A stretch of DNA of 64,000 nt from Aestuariivirga sp. (lineage in GTDB: Bacteria > Pseudomonadota > Alphaproteobacteria > Rhizobiales > Aestuariivirgaceae): positions 212,531 through 276,530 of the forward strand of contig NZ_JADCDB010000001.1 of the NCBI RefSeq assembly GCF_020252395.1. Reading direction: 5' to 3'. A program made the translations under genes and the position numbers. The notes beneath the pieces are model-generated. The model was not told where the DNA came from, searched no databases, and was given only the letters and a program-made list of their open reading frames with translations. Shown in pieces: positions 16,865 through 26,997 of this stretch (position 1 is the stretch's first letter; every line of letters starts with the position of its first letter).

Positions 16865-17565
16865 GCGGCGAAGCACCGCTCGTCTCCTTCACCGGCGTCA
16901 CGCGCTTTTATGGCGAGGGCGGCGGGCTGGTGCGCGCCCTGGCGGGCGTCGACCTGACGATCAACCGCGGCGAATTCATCGCTATCATGGGCCCCTCGGG
17001 CTCCGGCAAGTCTACCGCGATGAACATCATCGGCTGCCTCGACCGGCCGTCGAGCGGCAGCTTCACGTTGCTCGGGGTCGAGGTGAACCACCTGAGCCAG
17101 GACCAGCGCGCGCTGCTGCGGCGAAATTTCGTCGGTTTCGTGTTCCAGGGCTTCAACCTGCTCAATCGCACCACCGCCATCGAGAATGTGGAGCTGCCGC
17201 TGATCTACCGCGGCATGGGCCGGCGCGAACGGCGCGAGCGCGCGCGGGAGGCGTTGCACCGCGTTGGCCTTCAGGGCCGCGAGCACCATACGCCGGGCGA
17301 GCTTTCCGGCGGCCAGCAGCAGCGCGTGGCAATTGCGCGGGCCATCGTCACCGATCCCTTGCTGCTGCTCGCCGACGAGCCCACCGGCAACCTCGACAGC
17401 CAGCGCAGCCTCGAGATCATGGAGCTGATCGCGCGGCTCAACGAAGAGCGCGGCATCACCGTGGTGATGGTCACGCATGAGCCCGGCATGGCGGGTTTCG
17501 CGCACCGCATCATCCGCTTCGTCGATGGCCGCATCGCCAGTGACGAGCAGAGGGCGGCGGCCTGA
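16861..17565 (+). CDS. MacB-type ABC transporter ATP-binding protein
   Basis: This 234-residue ATPase of the MacB/LolD class has Walker A GPSGSGKST (about residues 44-52), the signature LSGGQQQRVAIARA and Walker B LLLADEPTGNLD. The GTG start overlaps the adaptor stop. Its stop overlaps the permease start as TGATG. Here the ATPase and permease are separate proteins, whereas E. coli MacB is a fusion. Export substrate (macrolide, peptide or lipid) is unknown. Confidence 0.92.
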   Translation: MSGEAPLVSFTGVTRFYGEGGGLVRALAGVDLTINRGEFIAIMGPSGSGKSTAMNIIGCLDRPSSGSFTLLGVEVNHLSQDQRALLRRNFVGFVFQGFNLLNRTTAIENVELPLIYRGMGRRERRERAREALHRVGLQGREHHTPGELSGGQQQRVAIARAIVTDPLLLLADEPTGNLDSQRSLEIMELIARLNEERGITVVMVTHEPGMAGFAHRIIRFVDGRIASDEQRAAA

Positions 17566-18773
17566 TGCTTTGGGAGACGGTGAAGCTCGCCATGTCGTCG
17601 ATCCGGCGCAATGTGCTGCGCTCGGTGCTCACCCTGCTCGGCATCGTCATCGGCGTCGGCGCGGTGATCGCCATGGTGACGCTGGGCAATGGCGCCTCCA
17701 GCAAGGTGCAGGAGAACCTCGCCAAGCTCGGCTCCAACATGCTGATCGTCAGGCCGGGGCAGACCACCTTCGGGCCTGGCGGTTCGACCGACGCGCGCTC
17801 CTTCGACGAGCGCGACGTGGCGGCGCTGAAGAATGACCTCTCCGGCATCCGCGGCGTTGCGCCCACCGCGCAGAAGCAGATGAAGGCGGTGTTCGGCGCG
17901 CTGAACTATGATGCGTCGGTAACCGGCACCAACACCGACTGGTTCACCGTGCAGGACTGGGTGCTGGAGGATGGCCGCGTCTTTTCCGACAGCGAATTGC
18001 GCGCCGGGGCTTCGGTCTGCGTCATCGGCGCCACCATCACGCGCGAACTCTTCGCCGGACAGGACCCGATCGGCGAAAGGCTGCGCATCGGCAATTTTTC
18101 CTGCGAGGTGATCGGCCGCATGGCGGCCAAGGGCCAGTCGGCCTTCGGCTCCGACCAGGACGCGATCGTGGTGCTGCCGCTGCGCACCTATCACCGCCGC
18201 ATTGCGGGCAACACCAGGATCGGCGCCATTTCGATCTCGGTGACGGAGGCCGCCGCCATCCCGCGCGTGCAGCGCGATGCCGAGGACGTGCTGCGCGAGC
18301 GCCGCCGCATCATGCCGGGCGATGAGGACGACTTCACCATCCGCGATCTGACCCAGATTCTTGCGACGATGGCGTCAACGACGGCGATCCTGACGGGACT
18401 GCTGGGCGCGGTGGCCGCCGTCTCCCTGCTGGTCGGCGGCATCGGCATCATGAACATCATGCTCGTCTCGGTGACGGAGCGCACGCGCGAGATCGGCATC
18501 AGGCTGGCCATCGGCGCACTCGAACGGCAGGTGCTGACGCAGTTTCTGGTGGAGGCGGTGGTGCTCGCCCTGTTCGGCGGCGTGCTGGGGATTGCCATCG
18601 GGCTTGGCCTTGCGGCGGCGGGAGCGGCGGTTATGGACGTGCCCTTCAACGCCGATCTTAAGGTGATCGCACTTGCCTTCGCGGTGTCGGCGCTGATCGG
18701 GGTGATCTTCGGCTTCTTCCCGGCGCGGCGCGCGGCGCGCCTCGATCCCATCGAGGCGCTCAGGCGGGAATAG
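17565..18773 (+). CDS. MacB-type ABC transporter permease
   Basis: This is a 402-residue inner-membrane protein with one N-terminal helix (about residues 20-42), a large periplasmic MacB_PCD domain and three C-terminal helices of the FtsX class. The GGIGIMNIMLVSVTERTREIG motif is diagnostic of MacB. It completes a tripartite efflux pump with the two upstream genes; an outer-membrane channel is not in the window. It ends 3 bases before the convergent transglycosylase. Confidence 0.93.
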   Translation: MLWETVKLAMSSIRRNVLRSVLTLLGIVIGVGAVIAMVTLGNGASSKVQENLAKLGSNMLIVRPGQTTFGPGGSTDARSFDERDVAALKNDLSGIRGVAPTAQKQMKAVFGALNYDASVTGTNTDWFTVQDWVLEDGRVFSDSELRAGASVCVIGATITRELFAGQDPIGERLRIGNFSCEVIGRMAAKGQSAFGSDQDAIVVLPLRTYHRRIAGNTRIGAISISVTEAAAIPRVQRDAEDVLRERRRIMPGDEDDFTIRDLTQILATMASTTAILTGLLGAVAAVSLLVGGIGIMNIMLVSVTERTREIGIRLAIGALERQVLTQFLVEAVVLALFGGVLGIAIGLGLAAAGAAVMDVPFNADLKVIALAFAVSALIGVIFGFFPARRAARLDPIEALRRE

Positions 18774-18776
18774 CCA

Positions 18777-19985
18777 TCAGCCGTTCTGCAGCTTCTCGAG
18801 GAAGGGGACGGTGGGATAAGAATCCGCCGGCCAGCCCATCTTGATCTGTTCCTGCTTCACCGCATCGCGCGTGGCCTTGCCAAGCTTGCCGTCGACGGTG
18901 CCGACGTCATAGCCCTTGGCTTCGAGGATCTGCTGGAGCTCTTTGATCTGGTCATAGGACAGCGCCTCAACCGGCGCGCGGCCGGGATAGAAGGGACCAT
19001 CGCCGCCAATGCGGTTGGCGAGATAGGCGGCGGTGAGCGAGTAGACGAGGGACTCGTTCCACTTCAGGTAGGCCGTGGTGAAGTTCTCGTAAGCGAGGAA
19101 GGCCGGTCCGTCCTTGCCCATGGGCAGCAGCAGCGAGGCGGGGAACTTGTCAGCCTTGAGCTTGCGGTCAACACCGGTGACACCCCACTTCGCCCACTGG
19201 CTGCGCGGCAGCTGGATGGCGATGTCGGCCTGGTCCCAGGGCAGGTCCTTGGTGAGGCGCACTTCCTCGAGCCACGGCTCATTTGCCTTCCAGCCATGCT
19301 TGACGAGAAGGGCAGCACCTGAGGCCATGGCATCGGGGATCGAGCGGCGCAGGTTGCGGTGGCCGTCGCCATCGAAGTCGATGGCGGTCTCGACATATTC
19401 CTTGGGCAGGAACTGGGTATGGCCGATCTCGCCAGCCCAGGCGCCCTTCATGTCCTCACGCTCGAGATCGCCGCTCTGGTAGAGCTTCAGCGCGCCGATC
19501 AGCTGCTCGCGGAACTTGTCAGGCCGGCGGCAGTCCCACGACAGGGTGGCGAGCGACGAGATGGTGTCGAAGTCGCCCATGTTCTTGCCGAAATCGGTCT
19601 CGAAGGCCCAGAAGGCGATAAGCACCTCGCCCGGCACGCCGTAGCGCTGCTGAATCGCATCGAAAAGCTGCTTGTTCTGGCGCAGAATGTTGGCGCCTTC
19701 CTTGATGCGGTAGGCGGAGACCATGCGCTTCTGGAAATCGATGAAAGAGAGCGAGAACACGCTCTGCGCCCGGTCCTTCTTGATGATGCCCGGCTGATAC
19801 TGCACGCCATCGAGCGCCGAGAGGCCCTTGGCATCGACGCCCCGGGCGGCCGCTTCCTTCCTGAACTGCTTGATGAAGCCGTCGAAGCCCGCAGCCGAAT
19901 CGCCGCAGGCTGCGCCTGCATGGGCCATGCCGCTCAACCCCGCCATTGCCACGAGAGCCGCCGCCGCCAGTTTCAAGTTCCGCAT
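18777..19985 (-). CDS. Lytic murein transglycosylase (MltB-like) with peptidoglycan-binding domain
   Basis: This 402-residue secreted enzyme cleaves the glycan strands of peptidoglycan. The signal peptide covers residues 1-22, followed by an SLT_2 catalytic domain with the FWAFETDFGKNMGDFDT stretch holding the active-site Glu. A C-terminal peptidoglycan-binding domain (LQQILEAKGYDVGTVDGKLG) closes the protein. The ATG at 19985 has a GGGAGACAGG ribosome site. Upstream in-frame codons lack one. Confidence 0.92.
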   Translation of the reverse strand: MRNLKLAAAALVAMAGLSGMAHAGAACGDSAAGFDGFIKQFRKEAAARGVDAKGLSALDGVQYQPGIIKKDRAQSVFSLSFIDFQKRMVSAYRIKEGANILRQNKQLFDAIQQRYGVPGEVLIAFWAFETDFGKNMGDFDTISSLATLSWDCRRPDKFREQLIGALKLYQSGDLEREDMKGAWAGEIGHTQFLPKEYVETAIDFDGDGHRNLRRSIPDAMASGAALLVKHGWKANEPWLEEVRLTKDLPWDQADIAIQLPRSQWAKWGVTGVDRKLKADKFPASLLLPMGKDGPAFLAYENFTTAYLKWNESLVYSLTAAYLANRIGGDGPFYPGRAPVEALSYDQIKELQQILEAKGYDVGTVDGKLGKATRDAVKQEQIKMGWPADSYPTVPFLEKLQNG

Positions 19986-20076
19986 TCCTGTCTCCCGATT
20001 CGTCTGCCGCTGGGTGTGACCTTTGGCGTTAAGTCCTGTCTTGGTCAAATTAAAGGCCGGACGCCGGCGTCCACGC

Positions 20077-20108
20077 AAAAAACCCTCCCGCAGGGATGTG
20101 CGGGAGGG
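20077..20108 (-). terminator. Rho-independent terminator of the small secreted-protein gene
   Basis: On the minus strand, CCCTCCCG and CGGGAGGG form an eight-base-pair stem followed by TTTTTT, 30 bases after the stop at 20138. Confidence 0.88.
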
Positions 20109-20137
20109 GCTGGGGAACTGGCCGGCCTGGGTGAAAT

Positions 20138-20404
20138 TCAGTTCGTCAGATCGACCGTGGTTTTGGCGTGGCCGCAGCCGCCGCCGCGGGCGGGGGGTGG
20201 AGCATTGGCATCGAGCGGAGCGGACATGGCCGCCTCTGACTCGGGCGCCGTTTGTGGCAGGTTATCGGCCGGTGGCGCATCCTGGGCGGGGGCAAGTGCC
20301 GCTTGGGCCTGAGGTTGCGGCGGCGGCGCAGTCGTGACTTCCTCCGCCTGGGCAGAAGCAGCGAGGCCCACCAGAAGGGCGGCAACCGTCAGAAGGGACT
20401 TCAT
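20138..20404 (-). CDS. Small secreted Pro/Ala-rich protein, unknown function
   Basis: This 88-residue protein has a clear signal peptide (MKSLLTVAALLVGLAASAQA). The mature part is low-complexity (APPPQPQAQAALAPAQ) and ends in GGGCGHAKTTVDLTN. It has its own terminator and stands alone between the transglycosylase and hisG. The single Cys followed by His could bind metal or form an intermolecular disulfide, but that is a guess. No family is recognised. Confidence 0.7.
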   Translation of the reverse strand: MKSLLTVAALLVGLAASAQAEEVTTAPPPQPQAQAALAPAQDAPPADNLPQTAPESEAAMSAPLDANAPPPARGGGCGHAKTTVDLTN

Positions 20405-20470
20405 CGGCGATCTCCCTGTTCAACTATTTAACCGAGACTAACCCCAAACCGCGGATTTGCCACAACACAT

Positions 20471-21160
20471 TCAGGTGAAGGCGGAAAGAACCTCGATCAG
20501 CCGCACGGCGCGCCGGTCCATCACTTTCCCGCTGCGGCCGGCCAGCACAGCGCAGGACTTGAGGATCACGCCATCATCGAGGATTTTCAAGGCATTGGCG
20601 GCGAGCGTGGAACCCGTCGTCGTGATATCGACGATAATCTCGGCGATCCCCGCCGCCGGCGCCCCCTCGGTGGCGCCGAGGCTTTCGACGATGCGGTAGC
20701 CGGTCACGCCCTTTCCCGCGAAGAAGCGGCGGGTGAGGTTGTGGTACTTGGTGGCGACGCGGAGGCGGCGGCCATGGCGCTCGTAGAAGCTCCCGGCGAT
20801 CTCGTCCAGATCCGCCATGGTGGCGACATCGAGCCAGCACTCGGGAACCGCCACCACCACATCGGCCGGGCCGAAGCCCAGGCGGACGAGCAGCTGAACC
20901 GCCTTGTCATCCGGCGCGATCTTCTCGCTGAGCAGGTCCTGGCCGGTGACGCCGAGGTCCACCTTTCCGTCACGCAGGTTTTGGGCGATTTCGGAGGCCG
21001 GGAGGAAGGCGATCTCGACGCCCTCCAATCCGCGCAGCACGCCGCGATAGCCGCGGTCGGCGCCCAGCCGGTCGATGGTGAAGCCGGCCTTCTCAAGCAG
21101 CCCCGCACTCGCCTCCATGAGGCGGCCCTTGGAGGGGATGGCCAGCGTGATGACGCTCAT
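20471..21160 (-). CDS. hisG: ATP phosphoribosyltransferase HisG, short form
   Basis: This 229-residue protein catalyses the first step of histidine synthesis, joining ATP and PRPP. It is the short form, without the C-terminal ACT-like regulatory domain, and so depends on HisZ. The opening [15 protein letters not shown], the GVTGQDLL loop and the PRPP-binding segment ([15 protein letters not shown]) are all present. Its start overlaps the hisZ stop by 4 bases. Confidence 0.96.
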   Translation of the reverse strand: MSVITLAIPSKGRLMEASAGLLEKAGFTIDRLGADRGYRGVLRGLEGVEIAFLPASEIAQNLRDGKVDLGVTGQDLLSEKIAPDDKAVQLLVRLGFGPADVVVAVPECWLDVATMADLDEIAGSFYERHGRRLRVATKYHNLTRRFFAGKGVTGYRIVESLGATEGAPAAGIAEIIVDITTTGSTLAANALKILDDGVILKSCAVLAGRSGKVMDRRAVRLIEVLSAFT

Positions 21161-22296
21161 GCCAGCACCGCCTTCAGGCGATCGGTGTGAATGGCGCAGC
21201 CCACCGCGGGCACGCGCATGGGCGAGCCCATGTCGGAGAGCAGGTTATCATAGCGCCCGCCGCCCGCCACCGCGACGGGGCCGTGCGGCGTATCCGCCTC
21301 GATCTGGAAGGTGAAGCCCGTGTAGTATTCAAGCTCGCGGCCGAAGCCCGCGGCGAAATGGAAGCGGCGCGGGTTGAGACCCAGCTCCTCCATCTCGAAC
21401 AGGCGCTTGGCATAGTCGTCGCGCGCGCCCTTGAAGCGGCTGCCGCCGGCGATGACAGCAAACTGCGCATCGATGGCGGAGGCCTCGCCCGCGATGGCGA
21501 GATAGGCATTGAGCGTGTCGGCCTTCGCACGCTCCAGCGGTGTCTCCTGCCGGTCGGCGGCCTTGTTGGCGAGGCGTGCGGCGATTTCGGGCAGGTCACG
21601 GCCGCCGACGAGCGGCAGCTTGCGAGCCTCGATCTCGGCTTCGACGACGGCCAGCGCATCGCCCGCGGCGGCGCGGTCGACGATCGGCGAGACGGAGGTG
21701 CGCTTCGCGCCACGGCCCGCGCAGAACGAGTCGAGCAGCTCGCGGAAGGCATGCGGACGCCAGAAATGGTGGCGCAGACGTTGCCGCCAGCGCTCTGGCA
21801 TCTCGGTGTCCCCGAGCAATGCGGAAAACAGCCCCAAATCGCCGAAGCTGACGCGGTAGCGCGACAGGCCCGCGGCCTCGAGCGCGGAAATGGCAAGCTT
21901 GAGGACGCGCGCTTCCGCCGCGATGGGCTCAGGCGCGCCGAACCATTCGAGGCCCGCTTGTGTGAATTCCTGCGGGCTCAGCAGCTCGTCGGGGAAGCGG
22001 AAGGCGGGGCCAAGGTAGCAATAGCGCCGCTCGGCGGCGGGGTTTTCCGCATGGCTCAGATGATAGCGGCAGGCCGGAACGGTGAGGTCTGGCCTGAGGC
22101 ACATCTCGGCGCCGGAGGGATCGGTGAAGACAAAGGTCCGTGCACGGATGTCCTCGCCGGAGCGCTCGAGGAAGATGTCGGCGGGCTGGATGATATCAGG
22201 CGCGATGTGATCGAAGCCCGCACGCTCGAACACCGCCATCAAGGCGGTGTTCTGGCGCTCCAGCGAGGAGAGCTCGGCGCTCGACTTTCCGGCCAT
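21157..22296 (-). CDS. hisZ: ATP phosphoribosyltransferase regulatory subunit HisZ
   Basis: This 379-residue paralogue of histidyl-tRNA synthetase lacks aminoacylation and gives histidine feedback control to short HisG. HisRS-like motifs are recognisable: [42 protein letters not shown] and a degenerate [14 protein letters not shown]. It overlaps hisS by one base and hisG by four, so the three genes form one coupled operon. Confidence 0.94.
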   Translation of the reverse strand: MAGKSSAELSSLERQNTALMAVFERAGFDHIAPDIIQPADIFLERSGEDIRARTFVFTDPSGAEMCLRPDLTVPACRYHLSHAENPAAERRYCYLGPAFRFPDELLSPQEFTQAGLEWFGAPEPIAAEARVLKLAISALEAAGLSRYRVSFGDLGLFSALLGDTEMPERWRQRLRHHFWRPHAFRELLDSFCAGRGAKRTSVSPIVDRAAAGDALAVVEAEIEARKLPLVGGRDLPEIAARLANKAADRQETPLERAKADTLNAYLAIAGEASAIDAQFAVIAGGSRFKGARDDYAKRLFEMEELGLNPRRFHFAAGFGRELEYYTGFTFQIEADTPHGPVAVAGGGRYDNLLSDMGSPMRVPAVGCAIHTDRLKAVLA

Positions 22297-23942
22297 TACT
22301 CTGCGAGCGCCTTCTTCACCGCCACGACGAGATCGGCCTCCGGCACTGAGAATTGCGCCAGGCGCTGGGAGGCATATTCCTCGCGCGAGGCGATGTTGCT
22401 GGCGAGTTCGGCGCCCAGGCGAAGGTCCTTGATCTGCACCTCGCCTTTGAGCTTCTCGTCGCCGCCCTGGATGACGACCAGAGGGGCACCCCGCTTGTCG
22501 GCATATTTCATCTGCGCCTTCATGCCGGCGGCGCCGGCATACATCTCGGCCCGCACGCCGCCTGCGCGCAGCTCTTGCACCATGCGCCAGTAATCGCCCT
22601 GCCGGTGCTTGTCCATGACGAGCACGACGACGGGAGCGAGCGTCGATGATTCTTCCGCCTTGCCCACCAGCTTCAGCGCCGCATAGAGCCGCGATACGCC
22701 GATCGAGAAGCCGGTGGCCGGCACCTGCTGGCCGGTGAAGCGCGCCACCAGATCGTCATAGCGTCCGCCGCCGCCGACCGAGCCGAAGCGCACGGTGCGG
22801 CCGTCCTCGTCCTTCGTCTCCATGAGGAGTTCGCATTCGAAGACCGGGCCGGTGTAATATTCGAGGCCGCGGATAATGCTTGGATCCACAAGAATTCTAT
22901 CTGGGCCATAACCAGCTTGATCAAGGATTGCCTGCATCTCGGCCAATTCATGGACGCCGGCAGCAAGCGTATCATTCATCGCAAACACTACAGGTATGGT
23001 TCCCAAAACGTCCATTCCAAAGCTCCAAGGGTAAGCTCTGTTACTTGGATTCACACATGCAACTGAAGCTTGGAGCTTCTGCATTTCTTCGGCATGACCA
23101 TAAGCTTTCACATCCCATGTCAGAGGTGGATGAGTAAGCGGATTAGGGAACTTGCGGGGGCTATTGGGATGGTGTCCGTGTTCTAGCGCATCATATGCGC
23201 TTCCGAACTTTAAGAGTTCAATTAGTGGATCAATCTGATTTTCATTCAATTCTGCGCCGGGAGTGAAGTCGCCACTCTCGTCCTTTCGTCCGCTACTGAG
23301 CAACTGGCGAACGCCTAACTCTCCTAGGCGATCAAACTTATCAAGAGCACGCATCACCGTGAGTTTTCGCGCGGCTGTTTCATTGGTGCCCAATCCAATG
23401 CTCCGCATCACGCCATCAATCACCTTACGGTTGTTGACGTTGATCACATACTGCCCACGCTCCAGCCCCAGCGCCTCCATTGTGTCCGCCGCCATCATGC
23501 AGACCTCGGCATCGGCCACCGGCGAGGCGGAGCCCACCGTATCGGCGTCGAACTGCATGAACTGGCGGAAGCGCCCCGGACCCGGCTTCTCGTTGCGGAA
23601 GACCCAGCCCTGGCGGTAGCTGCGATAGGGGGTGGGAAGCTTCTGCTGGTTCTCGGCGACGTAGCGGGCGAGCGGGGCCGTCAGGTCATAGCGCAGGCTC
23701 AGCCATTGCCCGTCATCGTCCTGGAAGGAGAAGACGCCGGCATTGGGCCGGTCCTGGTCGGGCAGGAACTTGCCCAGCGCGTCGGTGTACTCGATGAAGG
23801 GCTGCTCCACCGGCTCGAAGCCATAGGACTCGTAGACCTGCTGGATCGTCGCCAGCATCTGGCGGGTGCCGCGGATCTCGCTGGCGGAAATGTCACGGAA
23901 ACCCTTGGCGGCGCGCGCCCTGGGGCGGAGCTCTTTGTTCAT
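22296..23942 (-). CDS. hisS: Histidyl-tRNA synthetase with a GC-poor internal patch
   Basis: This 548-residue enzyme charges tRNA-His. Motif 2 is [20 protein letters not shown], the histidine-binding motif is [12 protein letters not shown], and motif 3 ([13 protein letters not shown]) and the anticodon-binding domain are intact. ATG at 23942 begins [17 protein letters not shown]. It is about 45 residues longer than the roughly 500 usual in rhizobia. The extra sequence lies around residues 250-318, within a stretch (about 22880-23400, residues 181-354) that is visibly poorer in GC than the rest. The frame stays open, so the gene is probably functional. Confidence 0.95.
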   Translation of the reverse strand: MNKELRPRARAAKGFRDISASEIRGTRQMLATIQQVYESYGFEPVEQPFIEYTDALGKFLPDQDRPNAGVFSFQDDDGQWLSLRYDLTAPLARYVAENQQKLPTPYRSYRQGWVFRNEKPGPGRFRQFMQFDADTVGSASPVADAEVCMMAADTMEALGLERGQYVINVNNRKVIDGVMRSIGLGTNETAARKLTVMRALDKFDRLGELGVRQLLSSGRKDESGDFTPGAELNENQIDPLIELLKFGSAYDALEHGHHPNSPRKFPNPLTHPPLTWDVKAYGHAEEMQKLQASVACVNPSNRAYPWSFGMDVLGTIPVVFAMNDTLAAGVHELAEMQAILDQAGYGPDRILVDPSIIRGLEYYTGPVFECELLMETKDEDGRTVRFGSVGGGGRYDDLVARFTGQQVPATGFSIGVSRLYAALKLVGKAEESSTLAPVVVLVMDKHRQGDYWRMVQELRAGGVRAEMYAGAAGMKAQMKYADKRGAPLVVIQGGDEKLKGEVQIKDLRLGAELASNIASREEYASQRLAQFSVPEADLVVAVKKALAE

Positions 23943-23982
23943 TCTGGCAACCCGGCTTGAATGACGGAATTTGAGAGTGGGC

Positions 23983-24828
23983 CTATTTGTCCCGCACCAC
24001 CTTCTGCGCCTGCTCGCCCAGGCCCTCGATGCCGAGCCGCATGGTGTCACCCGGCTTCAGGAAGCGCGGGGGCTTCATGCCCATGCCCACGCCCGGCGGC
24101 GTGCCGGTGGTGATAATGTCGCCCGGCATGAGGGTGAAGAACTCCGACAGATAGGCCACGATGTGCGCGACGCCGAAGACCATGGTGGAGGTCGAGCCGT
24201 TCTGCACGCGCTTGCCGTTGAGATCGAGCCACATGGCGAGGTTCTGCGGGTCTGGCACCTCATCCGCGGTGACGAGCCACGGACCCACCGGCCCGAACGT
24301 GTCGTAGGACTTGCCCTTGGTCCACTGGCCGGAGCGTTCCGTCTGGAATTCGCGCTCCGAGAGATCGTTAATGGTGCAGTAGCCCGCAACGTGCTTCAGC
24401 GCATCGGCCTTCCTGATGTTCTTTGCCCTGGCGCCGATGATGACGCCCAGTTCCACCTCCCAGTCCGACTTCCTGGACTTGGGCGGCAGCGTCACGTCGT
24501 CGAAGGGGCCGGAGAGGCAGCTCACCTGCTTGGTGAAGACCACCGGCTCTTTCGGCACCTGTAGGCCGGACTCGGCGGCGTGGTCCGAGTAGTTGAGGCC
24601 GATGGCGATGAACTTCTGCGGGTTGGCGATGCAGGCGCCGATGCGCGGCTTGCCACGCACGAGAGGGAGCGATTCCGGCTTGATCTTCTTCAGCCGCGCG
24701 ATGCTCTTCGGGGCGATCGTTTCGCCCGTGATGTCCGGGATCACCGCGGAGAGGTCGCGCAGCCGCCCCTCGCTGTCCAAGAGTCCCGGCTTCTCCTTGC
24801 CCTTCGCACCATAACGCAGCAGCTTCAT
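23983..24828 (-). CDS. Fumarylacetoacetate hydrolase family protein
   Basis: This 281-residue protein of the FAH superfamily includes acylpyruvate hydrolases and 2-hydroxyhepta-2,4-diene-1,7-dioate isomerases. The metal-site region [15 protein letters not shown] and the [24 protein letters not shown] loop are clear. The start at 24828 ([18 protein letters not shown]) was preferred over an ATG four codons upstream. It sits between hisS and the lactate genes and could act on a sugar-acid or aromatic breakdown product. Confidence 0.88.
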   Translation of the reverse strand: MKLLRYGAKGKEKPGLLDSEGRLRDLSAVIPDITGETIAPKSIARLKKIKPESLPLVRGKPRIGACIANPQKFIAIGLNYSDHAAESGLQVPKEPVVFTKQVSCLSGPFDDVTLPPKSRKSDWEVELGVIIGARAKNIRKADALKHVAGYCTINDLSEREFQTERSGQWTKGKSYDTFGPVGPWLVTADEVPDPQNLAMWLDLNGKRVQNGSTSTMVFGVAHIVAYLSEFFTLMPGDIITTGTPPGVGMGMKPPRFLKPGDTMRLGIEGLGEQAQKVVRDK

Positions 24829-24912
24829 CTGACGTCCCATCCCATTTGTATGACGATGGCCGCAAAATGCCGCCGATTGCGGTGTCTGTCAAAACATGAC
24901 TTGGGACGCGCG

Positions 24913-25581
24913 TCAGCGGACGATGATGACGTGCATGTTCTTCGGGCCATGGGCGGGCCTGACGATTGTCTGCTCGATGTCGGCGGTGCGGGAGGGACCC
25001 GAGATCATGTTCACCGTGCGCGGCATGTTGCCCTCGCCCATGAGCGCACGCAGCTTCGTCCACGCTTCTTCGTAGCTGGCGAAAAGAGCGGCGGATTCGA
25101 GCACCACGATATGGGCTTCCGGCAGGAAGTTGAGCGTCGTCGGATTGTCCGCGCCCGAGATCTGCACGATGGTGCCGGACTCGGCGATGCCGGCAAAGGC
25201 GCGGGTAATCGAGGCGCGGTCGGCATCGGCGGCCGGGCCTTCCGTCACCTCCAGCGTGCCGCCGCGGTGCCATGGCAATTTCGCCAGAACCGGATCGGCC
25301 CCACGCCGCACCTGGGCGGGCAGGTTTCCGTCACGCAGGTAGACCGAGACCGCATGCGGCACCTCGTTGACGTCGTCGACAATTTCCACCGTGCCGCCGA
25401 CGGCCAGCATCATCTCTGTGAAAACGCGGATGCGGTGTTCGATGCCGCCCTGCCCGCGCTCCGGGATCAGGTTGCGGGGACGCCCGGCGATCCGCCGCTC
25501 CACCGCCTCACGGCGCGAGCCTTCGGGCCCACGTGGGATTCGGGCGCGCACGCGGCCCAGAATGGCCTCGCGCGCATTCAT
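24913..25581 (-). CDS. lutC: L-lactate utilization protein LutC (LUD domain)
   Basis: This 222-residue LUD-domain protein is the third subunit of the iron-sulfur L-lactate oxidase LutABC. The start at 25581 overlaps the lutB stop as ATGA. Motifs include ESGTIVQISGADNPTTLNFLPEAHI and a C-terminal GPSRTADIEQTIVRPAHGPK, typical of the family. LutC is thought to act with LutB in electron transfer from lactate. The operon order here is lutA-lutB-lutC. Confidence 0.9.
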   Translation of the reverse strand: MNAREAILGRVRARIPRGPEGSRREAVERRIAGRPRNLIPERGQGGIEHRIRVFTEMMLAVGGTVEIVDDVNEVPHAVSVYLRDGNLPAQVRRGADPVLAKLPWHRGGTLEVTEGPAADADRASITRAFAGIAESGTIVQISGADNPTTLNFLPEAHIVVLESAALFASYEEAWTKLRALMGEGNMPRTVNMISGPSRTADIEQTIVRPAHGPKNMHVIIVR

Positions 25582-26996
25582 CGGCGGCGTTCCTTCCACA
25601 GCTGGTGGAAGGTCTTGCCCTGGGGCGCGGGGAAATCGCGGATTTCGGTCCAGCCCGCGGCGAGCGGCACCTTCTTCAGCCTGCCCTTGCCATGCGCCTG
25701 GTTGGCCAGCACGCGCGCGGCGATGGCCGTCGCCCTGCGATAGAGCTTCGGGCGCTTTGCTACCCAGGCCCAGACGCCAAGGCCCCAGCGCATCGAGGCC
25801 GGCTGCAGGTGGCGCTCGAACTCCTTTTCGCGCCAGTGGCGCAGCATCTTGGGGATGGGGATGCGCATCGGGCAGACTTCCTCGCAGCGGCCGCAAAAGG
25901 TCGATGCATTGGGAAGGTGGCGCGCGTTCTCGATGCCGACGAGAGCGGGTGTGACCACCGATCCGATGGGGCCGGGATAGACCCAGCCATAGGCATGGCC
26001 ACCCACCGCATTGTAGACCGGGCAGTGATTCAAACACGCGCCGCAGCGGATGCAGCGCAGCATGTCCTGGAACTCGGTGCCGAGCACATTGGTGCGGCCA
26101 TTGTCGAGAAGGATGACATGGTATTCGATGGGCCCATCCGGATCGCCCTCCCGGCGGCCGCCCGTTGAGAACGTCGTGTAGTTGGAGAAGTCCTGCCCCG
26201 TGGCGGACCGCGCCAGCACGCGCAGGATGGTGGTTGCGTCCTCCAGCGTCGGCACCAGCTTCTCGATCGAGGCGAGCACGATGTGGACGCGGGGCAATGT
26301 CTGCGTCAGGTCGCCATTGCCCTCGTTGGTGACGATGATCGAGGTGCCGGTCTCGGCGACGAGGAAGTTGGCGCCAGTGATGCCGACATCGGCGGCAAGA
26401 TATTTCTGCCGCAGCACGCCGCGGGCTTCCTCCACGAGGGCCGGAATTTCGGTGAGATCGCGCTTCGGGTCGAGGTGGGTGTGGACGCGGCGGAAATCCG
26501 CCTCCACCTGGTCGCGGGTCAGGTGCACGGCGGGGGCGATGATGTGCGAGGGCCGCTCGTTCCGGAGCTGGATGATGTATTCGCCGAGGTCGGTCTCGAC
26601 CGGCGTGATGCCGTTTTCCTCAAGGTGCTTGTTGAGGTCGATCTCTTCCGAGATCATCGACTTGCCCTTGGTGACCATCTTCGCATTGGCCTTGCGGCAG
26701 ATTTCCAGCACCGCGGCGCGGGCGTCGTCCGGCGTTTCCGCCCAGTGCACGTGGCCGCCCGTCTCCTTCACCTTGGCCTCGTAGGTCTCGAGGTAGATGT
26801 CGAGATGGTCCAGCACATGGTCTTTGATATCGCGCGCCTGATCGCGCAGCCGGTCGAACTCAGGCAGCGCCTCGCGGGCCTTGGTGCGCTTGGCGATGAA
26901 GCGCGGGCCCGTCTCGGTCATGGCGAATTGCAGCTTGTCGTCGGCAAGTGCCTTGCTGACGTTGTCCTTGAAGGCGTTGGTGGACATCTCGGTCAT
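25578..26996 (-). CDS. lutB: L-lactate utilization iron-sulfur protein LutB
   Basis: This 472-residue protein has an N-terminal LUD domain (about residues 60-290) and a C-terminal ferredoxin-like region with two 4Fe-4S motifs, CIRCGACLNHCP and CGRCEEVCP. ATG at 26996 lies one base after the lutA stop (TGACATG). A DUF3390-like tail closes the protein. It oxidises lactate to pyruvate with LutA and LutC in B. subtilis-type systems. The motifs are intact, so the locus looks functional. Confidence 0.92.
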   Translation of the reverse strand: MTEMSTNAFKDNVSKALADDKLQFAMTETGPRFIAKRTKAREALPEFDRLRDQARDIKDHVLDHLDIYLETYEAKVKETGGHVHWAETPDDARAAVLEICRKANAKMVTKGKSMISEEIDLNKHLEENGITPVETDLGEYIIQLRNERPSHIIAPAVHLTRDQVEADFRRVHTHLDPKRDLTEIPALVEEARGVLRQKYLAADVGITGANFLVAETGTSIIVTNEGNGDLTQTLPRVHIVLASIEKLVPTLEDATTILRVLARSATGQDFSNYTTFSTGGRREGDPDGPIEYHVILLDNGRTNVLGTEFQDMLRCIRCGACLNHCPVYNAVGGHAYGWVYPGPIGSVVTPALVGIENARHLPNASTFCGRCEEVCPMRIPIPKMLRHWREKEFERHLQPASMRWGLGVWAWVAKRPKLYRRATAIAARVLANQAHGKGRLKKVPLAAGWTEIRDFPAPQGKTFHQLWKERRR

Positions 26997-26997
26997 G

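Noticed and set aside
22870..23420. hisS as a pseudogene because of the odd composition
   Set aside because: The frame is uninterrupted and all catalytic motifs on both sides are intact, so a patched functional gene is the better reading.
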